From Marinobacterium_A aestuariivivens (lineage in GTDB: Bacteria; Pseudomonadota; Gammaproteobacteria; Pseudomonadales; Balneatricaceae), in contig NZ_JBHSWE010000001.1 in assembly GCF_042661465.1 (NCBI RefSeq), forward strand, positions 1,798,001 through 1,862,000: a stretch of DNA of 64,000 nucleotides. The letters run 5' to 3'. Under the pieces are notes generated by a model. That model was not told where the DNA came from, made no database searches, and was given only the letters and a program-made list of their open reading frames with translations. A program made the translations under genes and the position numbers. Of this stretch, positions 39,442 to 49,233 are shown one piece after another. How positions within the stretch are numbered: position 1 is the stretch's first letter; every line of letters starts with the position of its first letter.

Positions 39442-40712
39442 ATGAACATCAGGATTACCGGTGGGCGCGTGATCGACCCGAGCCAGCAGCTCGATCAGCA
39501 GACCGACCTTTACATCAGCAACGGCGTCATCGCGGGAATCGGTGCCGCTCCCGACGGTTTTCAGCCCGACGAGACCCTGGATGCCACCGGCCAGATCGTC
39601 TGCCCGGGCCTGGTGGATCTCTGCGCCCATGTACGCGAACCGGGCTACACCCACAAGGGCAGCATCGACCGGGAAAGCGCCGCCGCCGCGGCTGGCGGCG
39701 TCACGACTCTCATCACCCCCCGACCACCAGCCCGATCGTCGACACTCCCGCCGTAGCGCAGCTTATCCAGGACAAGGCCCGCGACGCAGGCCTCGCCCGC
39801 GTGCTGCCGATGGGTGCCTTGACACGCGGGCTCGAGGGCGAACAGTTGTCCCCGATGCACGCTCTGGCCAGCTCGGGTTGCATCGCCTTCAGCAACAGCC
39901 GCCAGCCTATCCGCAGCAGCCTGGTACTGATGCGCTGCCTCGAATATGCCGCCACCCACGACCTGCTGGTGCTGTTCCAGGCCCAGGATGCCGAGCTGTC
40001 CCGCGGCTGCATGCACGACGATACCACTAGCACCCGCCTGGGCCTGCAGGGTATTCCGGAAGCCGCCGAAACGGTCGAGGTCGCCCGCTGCCTGATGCTG
40101 ATCGAGCAGACCGGCGCGAGAGCTCACTTTGGCCAGATCTCCTGTGAACGCTCGGCACGCATGATCATGGAGGCGCGCAGCCGTGGCCTCAATGTCAGCG
40201 CCGATGTCGCCATTCACCATCTGCTGCTGAGCGACGTCAACGTCGACGGCTTCGACAGCAGTTTTCATGTCATTCCGCCGCTGCGCAGCCAGCTGGACCG
40301 TGCCGGTTTGCGCCAGGCCCTGCTGGCCAACGGCATCCAGGCGATATGCTCGGACCATCAACCCCAGGATGCCATTGCCAAGCAGGCGCCTTTTGCCGCC
40401 ACCGAGCCGGGCATGAGCGGCCTCGAAACGCTGCTGTCCCTGAGCCTGATGCTGGTCGTCCAGGATCTGCTCGAACTGCCGCGACTGATCTCGAAGCTGA
40501 CCGCCGAACCGGCCGCCATCCTCGGCATCGAAGCCGGCACCCTGCAGACGGGCGCAACGGCCGACATCTGTATTTTCGACCCCGACGCGACCTGGACTCC
40601 AACCGCGCAAGGCACCCGCTCCGGCGGCAGCAACAGCCCCTTCATGGGCGTCGAGCTCAGGGGGCGCGTGACCCGTACCCTGCTGGGCGGCCGGGTCGTA
40701 TACGCACTCTGA
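39442..40712 (+). CDS. pyrX: dihydroorotase homologue, probably non-catalytic PyrX type (one apparent frameshift)
   Basis: About 423 residues after repair of the C run 39716-39721 (six C, seven needed; then LITPPTTSPIVDTP). Active dihydroorotases have DxHxHxR at the first metal site; here it reads DLCAHVREPGYTHKG, with Cys in place of the first His. The later TDHAPH-type site is SDHQPQDAIAK. Loss of metal ligands matches the structural PyrC' (PyrX) partner that stabilises the Pseudomonas aspartate carbamoyltransferase, so a separate active pyrC is expected elsewhere. Called pyrC in many annotations. Confidence 0.9.
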
Positions 40713-40725
40713 TAGCGTCCCTTTC

Positions 40726-40757
40726 GACATCTCGCCGCCACTGGCCGGCGAGATGTC
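40726..40757 (+). terminator. hairpin after pyrX
   Basis: Perfect 12-bp stem GACATCTCGCCG / CGGCGAGATGTC with an 8-base loop, 13 bases past the stop; no T tract. Confidence 0.65.
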
Positions 40758-41006
40758 ATCAAACCGCGCGCCCGCCAAAACACGGACCCGACCTGAGAAC
40801 AGTCCCGGGAGCGGTTCAAACGCTAGTTTCAATAAATGCCGCTTAGGGGTCTCTTTGGGCTTTGCTTTCCCTTTTGATTCCTCTAGGCTAGGCCGTTACA
40901 ACAAGAATCAGGATGGCCCTATCCGCTGCGCCAGAAGGAACTGGACCGAGGATCTAGACCCGGTTATCCACCGCAACAACATGGAATCAGCACAAGGAAT
41001 TCGCAT

Positions 41007-41516
41007 ATGCACATCGTCAGACAGCTGCCTGCCGTTTTCAGCCTGCTGCTCAGCTGCATGCTGGCAACCCTCGCCCTGGCCGGCGATGCCCCGACCGGCA
41101 AGCCTATACTGACGGTAACGGGGCAGATTGACGAAACCAACCAAAATGCCAGTTTCGTCTTCGACAAGGCCATGCTCAAGCAGCTTCCCCAGTACAGTTT
41201 CACCACCGGAACGCCCTGGCATCCGGAAAAACACCGTTTCACCGGCCCGCTGTTGCGGGACGTACTGCAGCGGGTTGGCGCCAGTGGCGACAATATTCAG
41301 GCCATCGCCCTGAACGACTACAAGGTCGACATTCCCAAGGTGGACAGCGAGAAGTTCGACATGATCATCGCGCTGCTGATGGACGACGAGCCGATGTCGG
41401 TGCGCAACAAGGGGCCTCTGTTCGTGCTCTACCCGTTTGACCTGCAGCGCGAATCCCAGTCCCAGATCTACTACAATCGCGCGATCTGGCAGCTCAAGGC
41501 CCTTCACATAGAATAA
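41007..41516 (+). CDS. exported protein with sulfite-oxidase-like molybdopterin fold
   Basis: A 169-residue protein with a signal peptide (LPAVFSLLLSCMLATLALAG) and a small domain resembling the oxidoreductase molybdopterin-binding (SUOX) fold: FDKAMLKQLPQYSF, RFTGPLLRDVLQRVGA, GPLFVLYPFDL. The Cys that binds molybdenum in true enzymes is absent from the mature part, so catalysis is doubtful and a sensor or binding role is more likely. It ends 31 nt before a membrane GGDEF/EAL protein, suggesting it is the periplasmic partner of that protein. Confidence 0.75.
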   Translation: MHIVRQLPAVFSLLLSCMLATLALAGDAPTGKPILTVTGQIDETNQNASFVFDKAMLKQLPQYSFTTGTPWHPEKHRFTGPLLRDVLQRVGASGDNIQAIALNDYKVDIPKVDSEKFDMIIALLMDDEPMSVRNKGPLFVLYPFDLQRESQSQIYYNRAIWQLKALHIE

Positions 41517-41547
41517 TCAACGGCACAGAAACAGACCGATCACCCAC

Positions 41548-43497
41548 ATGCAGGCGACCAGAAATACGAAGTACTGGCTAATCCTGATCAGCGCCGCCCT
41601 GCTGCTGGTGTTTTCAGTGGTCCTTTATATCCAGTATCACCAGAGCCGTCTGCTCAACAGCACCGTCCAGTACAACGAAAGCAATGTCAGCTGGAACGTG
41701 TTTCAACTCGAAGCCGAGTCCCTGCGCTTCGGCACCTATCTGCAGAATGCCCTGGACCCTGCTTCGCCGGATAGCCTGGACGAGCTGCAGCTGCGCTACG
41801 AGATTTTCTACAGCCGGGCCGATGTACTGAAAAACAACCCCTCGGCCCCTCTGTTACTTGACGAAACCGCGTACAAGGCGGTGCTGCAGAACATCTACCG
41901 TTTTCTCGACGATATAGCGCCCTACTTCGAGACGATCAGCACAGCCGGCCGGCAAGCCGCGCCACTGCGCCTGATCCTGGACCAGCTCGCACCGATTCAG
42001 CACCAGCTGCACGACCTGTCGCTTGAATCGGTGCAACGCTCCAGCATGCATGCAGAAACGCGTGCCGCCGAGGTGGAACGGCAGATCCTGATCAGTACCG
42101 GGCTGATCGTCTTTCAGCTGCTGCTGACACTGCTGTTCTTCTTTATCGTCATACGTCAGATACGCCAGTTGCAGACCAGCCGCTCGCAGTTCAGCAATCT
42201 CGCCAACTTCGATCCACTGACCGGGCTGCCCAACCGCCGCCTGTTCCGTGACCGCCTGGAGCAGGAGATCAAGAAGACGCAGCGGACCGAGGGCCGGCTG
42301 GCCCTGCTGTTTCTCGACCTCGACCACTTCAAGGATATCAACGACACCCAGGGCCACGATGTCGGCGATATACTGCTCAAGGAGGCGGCCAGACGCCTGA
42401 AGCATTGCGTGCGGGACTCGGATACGGTTGCGCGCCTGGGCGGCGACGAGTTCACCATCATTCTCAGCGGACTCGAGGATACCGGCAAGGCCGCCCAGAT
42501 CAGCCAGAGCATCCTGCAGTCGTTCGCCGAGCCGTTCGACCTGGGAAGCCGCAAAGACTACGTCTCCGCCAGCATCGGCATCACCTTCTATCCCGACGAT
42601 GCCGGCGACCTGAACACCCTGCTGAAAAACGCCGACCAGGCCATGTACGTGGCGAAGGAGGAAGGCCGCAATCGCTTCCACTATTTCACGGCCTCGATGC
42701 AGGAGGCCGCACAGGCACGGGTAGAGCTGATCAACGACCTGCGCGGCGCTCTGCAAAAGAACGAGTTCCGCCTGCTCTACCAGCCGATCGTCGACCCCGG
42801 CAGCGGCCGGGTACACAAGGCCGAAGCACTGATCCGCTGGCAGCACCCGGAGCGCGGACAGGTGAGCCCGCTGGACTTCATACCGATCGCCGAGGAGACC
42901 GGGCTGATTGTCGAGATCGGCAACTGGGTGTTTCGCGAGGCAGCCAAGCAGGCCCGGGTGTGGCGCCAGTGCCACTCCCCGGACTTCCAGATCAGCATCA
43001 ATACCTCTCCGCTGCAGCTGCATGCCGAAGGAATCTGCACCGGCGAATGGTACGACTATCTGCAGGCGCTGGAACTGCCGGGAGCCGCGATCGCCATCGA
43101 AATCACCGAGGGGCTGCTGATGGAAAACAGCTTTGCCACGCGGCTGCTGGAGATTCAGCGCCTCGGCATCGAGGTTTCACTGGATGATTTCGGTACCGGC
43201 TACTCGTCGATGTCCTATCTCAAGAAGTTCGATATCGACTACCTGAAAATCGACAAGTCGTTCGTCCGCAACCTCAGGCCCGGCAGCAGCGACCATGCGC
43301 TTTGCGAGGCGATGATCGTCATGGCGCACAAGCTCGGTCTCAAGGTCATTGCCGAGGGCATAGAAACGTCCGCGCAGCTGGGCCTGCTCAGCGACACCGG
43401 CTGCGACTACGGCCAGGGATACTATTTTGCCAGACCGATGACGCAGACCGAGTTCGATGACTACCTGAAGAAATCCACGGCCCCGCTGCTTACGTAA
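41548..43497 (+). CDS. membrane diguanylate cyclase / phosphodiesterase (GGDEF-EAL)
   Basis: A 649-residue protein: membrane helix at about residues 9-29, a periplasmic sensor region of about 145 residues, second helix near 178-198, then GGDEF and EAL domains. The GGDEF site is intact (RLGGDEFTIIL), with an RDSD inhibitory site five residues upstream. The EAL domain keeps KAEALIRWQHP, the Asn in ISINTSP, EITEGLLMEN, DDFGTGYSSMSYL and KIDKSFV, so both synthesis and breakdown of cyclic di-GMP are possible. The upstream exported protein may modulate its sensor region (inference). Confidence 0.92.
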   Translation: MQATRNTKYWLILISAALLLVFSVVLYIQYHQSRLLNSTVQYNESNVSWNVFQLEAESLRFGTYLQNALDPASPDSLDELQLRYEIFYSRADVLKNNPSAPLLLDETAYKAVLQNIYRFLDDIAPYFETISTAGRQAAPLRLILDQLAPIQHQLHDLSLESVQRSSMHAETRAAEVERQILISTGLIVFQLLLTLLFFFIVIRQIRQLQTSRSQFSNLANFDPLTGLPNRRLFRDRLEQEIKKTQRTEGRLALLFLDLDHFKDINDTQGHDVGDILLKEAARRLKHCVRDSDTVARLGGDEFTIILSGLEDTGKAAQISQSILQSFAEPFDLGSRKDYVSASIGITFYPDDAGDLNTLLKNADQAMYVAKEEGRNRFHYFTASMQEAAQARVELINDLRGALQKNEFRLLYQPIVDPGSGRVHKAEALIRWQHPERGQVSPLDFIPIAEETGLIVEIGNWVFREAAKQARVWRQCHSPDFQISINTSPLQLHAEGICTGEWYDYLQALELPGAAIAIEITEGLLMENSFATRLLEIQRLGIEVSLDDFGTGYSSMSYLKKFDIDYLKIDKSFVRNLRPGSSDHALCEAMIVMAHKLGLKVIAEGIETSAQLGLLSDTGCDYGQGYYFARPMTQTEFDDYLKKSTAPLLT

Positions 43498-43566
43498 GCA
43501 TCTCCACGCCGGACGCCTGACCGTTCGAAAGCAACCCATCAACCCATCCGATCGGAAACCATCCAG

Positions 43567-44280
43567 ATGCAAACTGTACTGATAACCGGCGCGAGCCGCA
43601 GGCTGGGACTCTTTCTGACCCGGGCATTCCTGGACGACGGTTTCAGGGTCATCGCGCTGACACGCAGCCCCGGCACCGAACTCAACGCCCTGGCCTGCGA
43701 CAGCCTGCAGATCATCGAGACCGACTATGGTTGCCAGGCATCGCTGCAGAGTGCGGTGGAACACATCCGGCAAAGCAGCTCCTCGCTGCGACTGCTGGTG
43801 CATAACGCGTCACTGTTCGAGAAGGATGCCGTGCATGCCGACGACCTGTACCGGTTCTATGACGCGCTGTACGCCGTCCACATGAAGCTGCCGGCCTTTC
43901 TCAATGAATCCCTCGGGGACCTCCTCCACTGCGAGGAAGACCCGGGCTGCATCGTGCATATGACCGATATATACGCCGAGAATCCGAACCCGGCTTTCGG
44001 CCTCTACTGCAGCACCAAGGCCGGGCTTGAAAATCTCAACAAAACCTATGCCAAGAAATATGCACCCGGTATTCGCGTCAACGCCATTGCACCGGGGCCC
44101 CTGATGTTTCTGCCCGATCACAGCGCAGAAGATAAAGCCGCCGTTTTCAGCGAAACCCTGATCAAGGTCGAATCAGGCTTCCACCCGATTTTGCAGGGTA
44201 TTCGCTTTATACTGGATAACCGCTTTATCACCGGCACCACCCTGAAAATAGATGGCGGCCGGTCGATCGGAAAACTTTAA
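43567..44280 (+). CDS. folM: short-chain dehydrogenase, FolM-like dihydromonapterin/dihydrofolate reductase
   Basis: A 237-residue Rossmann reductase: ITGASRRLGLFLTRA, LVHNASLF, catalytic YCSTKAGLENLNKTYAKKY and NAIAPGPLMF, ending in ITGTTLKIDGGRS. The pattern fits FolM, which reduces dihydromonapterin or dihydrofolate with NADPH. The gene converges with a folK-like gene, which supports a pterin role. A generic short-chain dehydrogenase remains possible. Confidence 0.8.
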   Translation: MQTVLITGASRRLGLFLTRAFLDDGFRVIALTRSPGTELNALACDSLQIIETDYGCQASLQSAVEHIRQSSSSLRLLVHNASLFEKDAVHADDLYRFYDALYAVHMKLPAFLNESLGDLLHCEEDPGCIVHMTDIYAENPNPAFGLYCSTKAGLENLNKTYAKKYAPGIRVNAIAPGPLMFLPDHSAEDKAAVFSETLIKVESGFHPILQGIRFILDNRFITGTTLKIDGGRSIGKL

Positions 44281-44682
44281 GCCGTATATCGAGACCTCAG
44301 CTTTTGCGGAGGTCCTGGACAGAACCTGCTGCAAATAGGATTCGTGACACTGCTCGAAGTAGGCCGGCGAGCAGTGTCGACTACTGTGCAGTATATCGAT
44401 ATCGCAGGTACGATCCTTGTAGCTGCGCCGGCTGTCGGAGCGGTCCCGCCCCAGGGCTTCCTCGATCTGACAGAAAAGCCGCTTCAGCTCGACCTCCTCC
44501 TGGTCGCTCTCGATAATCAGCAGGGTATTGAGAAAAACATGATCGCTGTCGATCTTTTCCGGTGCTGTATAGGTGCAGGGAAAGAGATAGGCGATATTGA
44601 AGTGCGTCAGCAGGGTTTCAATACAGCGGGCGATATTGGTTTCGGGGTCGATATTGGAGCCGATCGAAAGGTAGTAATACAT
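44173..44682 (-). CDS. FolK-like hydroxymethyldihydropterin pyrophosphokinase
   Basis: A 169-residue frame starting MYYYLSIGSNIDPETN. It has HPPK landmarks: FLNTLLIIES, EEALGRDRSDSRRSYKDRTCDIDIL. It lacks the usual PHP loop after DIDIL. Its last 36 codons lie antisense to the folM 3' end, an overlap of 108 bases. The real end may be nearer 44280: a one-base indel upstream would make it stop at TAA beside the folM stop. GC content is lower than the surroundings. Pterin pathway membership is inferred from sequence and the folM neighbour. Confidence 0.65.
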   Translation of the reverse strand: MYYYLSIGSNIDPETNIARCIETLLTHFNIAYLFPCTYTAPEKIDSDHVFLNTLLIIESDQEEVELKRLFCQIEEALGRDRSDSRRSYKDRTCDIDILHSSRHCSPAYFEQCHESYLQQVLSRTSAKAEVSIYGLKFSDRPAAIYFQGGAGDKAVIQYKANTLQNRVEA

Positions 44683-44869
44683 TTTGCTTCAGATCCCTGA
44701 AACAGCGGTTAGTTGTAATTATTGAGCCGGCCCGGATTTCCGTTTTTTCTGCTTTTTGCAGGACATTTCCGAATTTACAATAATAGGCCGATGACCCGGG
44801 CAGGACCTTTCCATTCAAGCACAGCTCGAAAACGGAATCCATCCCCGGGGCCCTAACCGATGCGGCCGG

Positions 44870-46075
44870 TCAAAGCGCGCGATTGCGTCGGGCCATCAGG
44901 AGCACCACCAGCGCCCCCAGCAACGCCGAGAAGATCAGCACCGGACGAAAGCCAAACAGATCCGCCGAGGCGCCGATAACGAAAGCGCCCACCGCCGGCA
45001 TCCCCAGACTGACCACTGTCCAGATGCTGAGCACGCGCCCCCGGTACTCGTCGGCGACACTCAGCTGGATAAGCGCCTGACAACCCGTACCGATCATGGT
45101 CACGGCCATGCTGAGCATCATGATCACCGCCCCCAGTCCAGGCAGCGCCCGCACCGCCGCCACCGGCAGCAGTACAGCCGAACAGATCAGCAGCGACCCC
45201 AGCACCAGCCTCAACAGCGTGCGTTCGCGCCCCCTCAGACGCGACACGAGCAGTCCACCGAGAATGGAGCCGACACCGGCCAGCGCAGTCAGCGTTGCCA
45301 GGGTTGCCGCATTCCCCTGGATCAGCTGACCGGAGATGGCCGGCAGCAGCTCCATAATGCTGCGCCCCAACAGGCCGTCAATCGCCGTCAGGATGAGCAC
45401 CAGCCGGATCAGCGGCACCGATAGCGCGAAACGGACACCCTGCAGCAACGCCCTCAGCACGGTCTGCGTCTGCTCGGCGGGTCGATACTCGGGCAGGCGG
45501 ATCCGCAGAATCAGCAATACCCCCAGCAGGAACAGCAGCGAAACGGTGACAAAGGCACCGGCCGCCGAGACCTGCAACAGCAGCCAGGCTCCGAGGGCCG
45601 GCCCCAGCACGCGCGACGCGTTGTAGGTGGTCGAGGCCAGACCGATGGCACTTGACATCAGCGCGCGATCCACCAGACGCGGCAGCAGCACCAGGCGCAT
45701 CGGATGCTGGGCGGCGGACAACGCCCCCAGCAGCAGGGCCAGCACCAGGATCCAGCCCAGGGAGAACAGGCCCTGCAGGTTCGCAGCAGCCGTCGCCAGG
45801 GTCAGCACGGCTTCGCTCAGGTGCGCCAGCAGGATGCCGGTACGGGGATTGACGCGGTCGGCCAGCACACCGAAGAAGGGTGACAGGAACAGCGTCGGCA
45901 CCAGCATCAGGGCACTGACGACGCCGACCCAGAGCGCCGACCCGGTCAGGTCCCAGGTCATCCAGCCAATCAGGAAGCGGGTCATCCAGGTCGCCAGGGT
46001 CAGAAAGGCGCTGGCGGCGAAGTAATAGTTGAAGGCGGCCGACGAGAAGGCCGTGTTTTTCTTGTTATTACGCAT
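44870..46075 (-). CDS. major facilitator superfamily exporter (EntS/MFS_3 type)
   Basis: A 401-residue membrane protein with about 12 hydrophobic helices. MFS loop signature FGVLADRVNPRTG between helices 2 and 3, and SVADEYRGRVLSIW in the second half. It resembles the enterobactin exporter-like subgroup, but there are no siderophore genes nearby, so the substrate is unknown. Stands alone; the 3' end faces folK. Confidence 0.85.
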   Translation of the reverse strand: MRNNKKNTAFSSAAFNYYFAASAFLTLATWMTRFLIGWMTWDLTGSALWVGVVSALMLVPTLFLSPFFGVLADRVNPRTGILLAHLSEAVLTLATAAANLQGLFSLGWILVLALLLGALSAAQHPMRLVLLPRLVDRALMSSAIGLASTTYNASRVLGPALGAWLLLQVSAAGAFVTVSLLFLLGVLLILRIRLPEYRPAEQTQTVLRALLQGVRFALSVPLIRLVLILTAIDGLLGRSIMELLPAISGQLIQGNAATLATLTALAGVGSILGGLLVSRLRGRERTLLRLVLGSLLICSAVLLPVAAVRALPGLGAVIMMLSMAVTMIGTGCQALIQLSVADEYRGRVLSIWTVVSLGMPAVGAFVIGASADLFGFRPVLIFSALLGALVVLLMARRNRAL

Positions 46076-46114
46076 GGGGGTTCCATGAATGCCGATGTCC
46101 GAGGCTAGCCACTC

Positions 46115-46135
46115 GTTACGCGTTACGCGTCACCC
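46115..46135. repeat. three tandem heptamers (GTTACGC, GTTACGC, GTCACCC)
   Basis: A short heptamer array between pilU and the exporter. Read on the other strand it is GGGTGAC-GCGTAAC-GCGTAAC, related to the five TGACGGG units at 55442-55476. Confidence 0.65.
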
Positions 46136-46151
46136 TGGACATCCGACACGA

Positions 46152-46177
46152 AAACGGGGCCCCGGAGGGCCCCGTTT
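46152..46177 (-). terminator. hairpin terminator after pilU
   Basis: Perfect 11-bp stem AAACGGGGCCC-CGGA-GGGCCCCGTTT, 23 bases beyond the pilU stop on the minus strand; symmetrical A/T ends allow function in both directions. Confidence 0.85.
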
Positions 46178-46199
46178 CTGCAAAGGTACAGAGAGCCAC

Positions 46200-47366
46200 T
46201 TACATGCTCTTGATATCGATATCGCCCTTGTGCGAGAGGTAGTCGTCCTCATCCTGCAGCAGGAAGGAGTTGTCCTCGGGAGGTGCCGCCAGATCCGGAT
46301 TGGTGTCGGCGCTGAGCTTGATCATCAGGCGCAGGTCGTTGGCCGAGTCGGCATGGGCCAGGGCCACATCGTAGGTAATGATGCCCTGCTTGTAGAGTTC
46401 GAACAGCGCCTGGTCGAAGGTCTGCATGCCAAGGTTGGTGGACTTCTTGATGACGTCCTTGATCTCGTGCACTTCGGCCTTGCGGATCAGGTCCTGGATC
46501 AGCGGTGTATTGATCATCACCTCGATGGCGGCGCGGCGGCCCTTGCCGTCCTTGGTCGGCAGCAGCTGCTGCGCGACGATCGCCTTGAGGTTCAGCGACA
46601 TGTCCATCCAGATCTGGTTATGGTGCTCCGGCGGGAAGAAGCTGATGATGCGGTCCAGTGCCTGGTTGGCGTTGTTGGCGTGCAGCGTCGCCATACAGAG
46701 GTGGCCGGTCTCGGCGAACGCCAGGCCGTACTGCATGGTGTCCTTGGAACGGATCTCACCCATCAGGATCACATCGGGCGCCTGACGCAGGGTGTTTTTC
46801 AGTGCCACGTCGAAGGATTCGGTATCGATGCCCACTTCACGCTGGGTGATGATGCTCTCCTTGTGATCGTGGATATACTCGATCGGGTCCTCGATGGTGA
46901 TGATATGGCCGCGGCTGTGACTGTTGCGGTAATCGATCATCGACGCCAGCGAGGTGGACTTACCGGTCGAGGTACCGCCGACGAAGAGGATCAGGCCGCG
47001 CTTGGTCATCGACAGATCCTTCAGCACCGGCGGCAGGTTCAGCTCTTCCATCGACGGGATGCGGGTGGCGATGCGGCGCAGCACCATCCCCGGCGAGTTG
47101 CGCTGCATGAAGGCACTGACACGAAAACGCCCCATTCCCCTGGCACTGATGGCGAAGTTGCACTCGCTGGTGCCCTCGAACTCGGCCAGCTGCTTGTCGT
47201 TCATGGTGCTGTAGACCAGCGAACGAACCTGAGACGGCGTCAGCGGCTCCTTGGTCAGCGGTTTGATCGTGCCATCCACCTTGATACTGGGACGGGCGCC
47301 GGCGGTGACGAAAAGGTCCGAAGCGTCGCGGTCGATGACCACCTTGAGTAGTTGTGTAAAGTCCAC
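46200..47366 (-). CDS. pilU: type IV pilus retraction ATPase PilU
   Basis: A 388-residue PilT-like secretion ATPase. Walker A GGTSTGKSTSLAS, Asp box IEDPIEYIHDH, Walker B DVILMGEIRSKDT, His box ETGHLCMATLHANNANQ. The C-terminal tail (EDEDDYLSHKGDIDIKSM type) is longer than in PilT, as is usual for PilU. Downstream of pilT by 27 bases. Accessory motor for pilus retraction and twitching. Frame intact. Confidence 0.94.
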   Translation of the reverse strand: MDFTQLLKVVIDRDASDLFVTAGARPSIKVDGTIKPLTKEPLTPSQVRSLVYSTMNDKQLAEFEGTSECNFAISARGMGRFRVSAFMQRNSPGMVLRRIATRIPSMEELNLPPVLKDLSMTKRGLILFVGGTSTGKSTSLASMIDYRNSHSRGHIITIEDPIEYIHDHKESIITQREVGIDTESFDVALKNTLRQAPDVILMGEIRSKDTMQYGLAFAETGHLCMATLHANNANQALDRIISFFPPEHHNQIWMDMSLNLKAIVAQQLLPTKDGKGRRAAIEVMINTPLIQDLIRKAEVHEIKDVIKKSTNLGMQTFDQALFELYKQGIITYDVALAHADSANDLRLMIKLSADTNPDLAAPPEDNSFLLQDEDDYLSHKGDIDIKSM

Positions 47367-47393
47367 GGTCTATTTCCCCAAGCCTGGTGCCCG

Positions 47394-48427
47394 TCAGAAG
47401 CTCTGCGGACTCTTTGCTTTTTCCCGCGCGGCTTCGCGCGATATCAATCCCTTTTGCAGCAACTCCAGCAACGACTGGTCCAGGGTCTTCATGCCGAAGG
47501 CCGCGCCGGTCTGGATTGCCGAATACATCTGCGCCACCTTGTCCTCCCGGATCAGGTTGCGGATGGCCGGCGTGCCGACCATGATCTCATGGGCCGCCAC
47601 ACGACCGCCATTGGTTTTCTTCAGCAGCGTCTGGGAAATGACGCCCTGCAGCGACTCCGACAGCATGGAGCGCACCATGTCCTTTTCCGCCGCCGGAAAG
47701 ACGTCGATGACACGGTCGATGGTCTTGGCCGCCGAGGTGGTGTGCAGGGTTCCGAACACCAGGTGGCCGGTTTCGGCCGCGGTCAGCGCCAGACGGATGG
47801 TCTCGAGGTCACGCATCTCGCCCACCAGAATCACGTCCGGGTCTTCACGCAGTGCCGAGCGCAGGGCGTTGGCGAAACTGTGGGTATCGCGGTGCACCTC
47901 TCGCTGGTTGATCAGGCACTTCTTGCTTTCGTGCACGAATTCGATCGGATCCTCGATGGTCAGGATATGGTCGGTACGGTTGTCGTTGATGAAATCGACC
48001 ATCGCCGCCAGGGTCGTGCTCTTGCCGGAGCCGGTGGGCCCGGTGACCAGCACCAGACCACGGGGCTTTTCGGCCATGTCCTGGAACACCTTGCCCATGC
48101 CGAGATCCTCGAGGGTCAGCACCCGGCTCGGAATGGTACGGAAAACCGCGGCGGCGCCTCGGTTCTGGTTGAAGGCGTTGACACGAAAACGCGCCAGGAC
48201 GGCACCTCGATCGAGAAGTCGACCTCGAGGTTGTCCTCGTACTCCTTGCGCACCTTGTCGTTCATGATGTCGTAGATCAGCGACTGAACGGCCTTGTGAT
48301 CCAGCGCCGGGAGCTTGATGCGACGCACGTCGCCGTCGACACGAATGACCGGTGGCATTCCGGCAGTGATATGCAGGTCGGAGGCTCCCTGCTGCACCGT
48401 AAACGACAAGAGTTCGGTAATGTCCAT
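47394..48427 (-). CDS. pilT: type IV pilus retraction ATPase PilT (one apparent frameshift)
   Basis: About 344 residues after repair, the usual length. Start MDITELLSFTVQQGASDLHI. Walker A VTGPTGSGKSTTLA, Asp box IEDPIEFVHESK, Walker B DVILVGEMRDLETIRLAL, His box ETGHLVFGTLHT, and the PilT-specific AIRNLIRE near the end. The frame breaks at GG 48197-48198 (CC in the gene, three needed), then SLARFRVNAFNQNRG. First gene of the pilTU pair, divergent from yggS. Confidence 0.94.
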
Positions 48428-48519
48428 AGTCCCAGGTACCCGATATCACTTCCATTAAAGACCCTATTTCTAGCAGAATACCCGGGTCAATCCAATGGCC
48501 GGGCAGTCTGAATCAGGGT

Positions 48520-49221
48520 ATGAACAGCATAGCAGACAATATTTGTGCAGTGCGCCAGCAAATCGCCGAGAGTGCAGCCCGCTGCGGCCGCGCGCCCGAC
48601 AGCGTGCGGTTGCTGGCGGTCAGCAAGACCCGTAGTGCCGACGAACTGCGCCAGGCCTGTGAGGCCGGCCAGCGCGCCTTCGGCGAAAACTACCTGCAGG
48701 AAGCGCTCGACAAGATCGAGGCCCTGAAAGACCTTGCGCTGGAATGGCATTTCATCGGCCCGATCCAGTCCAACAAGACCCGCCCGATCGCCGAACACTT
48801 CGACTGGGTGCACAGCGTCGACCGCATCAAGGTCGCCCGCCGGTTGTCCGAACAGCGGCCGGCCGGACTGCCGCCGCTGAATGTCTGCCTGCAGGTCAAT
48901 ATCAGCGCCGAGGCGAGCAAATCGGGCTGCCTGCCCGACCAGGTCGCGGAACTTGCACGGGAAGTCGCTTCCCTTCCCGGCTTGCGCCTGCGTGGCCTGA
49001 TGGCCATTCCCGAAGCCAGCGGCGTCCCCGCGGAACAGCGCCGCCCCTTTGCCGCGCTGCGCCAGTTGCTCGAGCAGCTGCGCGAGGAACTCCCGCAGCT
49101 GGATACCCTGTCGATGGGCATGTCCGGCGACATGTCGGCAGCGATCGAAGAAGGCGCAACCATCGTGCGCATCGGCACAGCCCTGTTCGGCCCCCGCGAC
49201 TACAGCCGCCCCAACCCATGA
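48520..49221 (+). CDS. yggS: pyridoxal phosphate homeostasis protein (YggS/PLPBP)
   Basis: A 233-residue alanine-racemase-fold PLP-binding protein. The PLP Lys is in LLAVSKTRSADEL; also FGENYLQEA, WHFIGPIQSNK, and the C-terminal MGMSGDMSAAIEEGATIVRIG. Regulates B6 vitamer balance. It heads a plus-strand run with proC 12 nt downstream. Confidence 0.95.
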   Translation: MNSIADNICAVRQQIAESAARCGRAPDSVRLLAVSKTRSADELRQACEAGQRAFGENYLQEALDKIEALKDLALEWHFIGPIQSNKTRPIAEHFDWVHSVDRIKVARRLSEQRPAGLPPLNVCLQVNISAEASKSGCLPDQVAELAREVASLPGLRLRGLMAIPEASGVPAEQRRPFAALRQLLEQLREELPQLDTLSMGMSGDMSAAIEEGATIVRIGTALFGPRDYSRPNP

Positions 49222-49233
49222 AAGGAACCCGTT

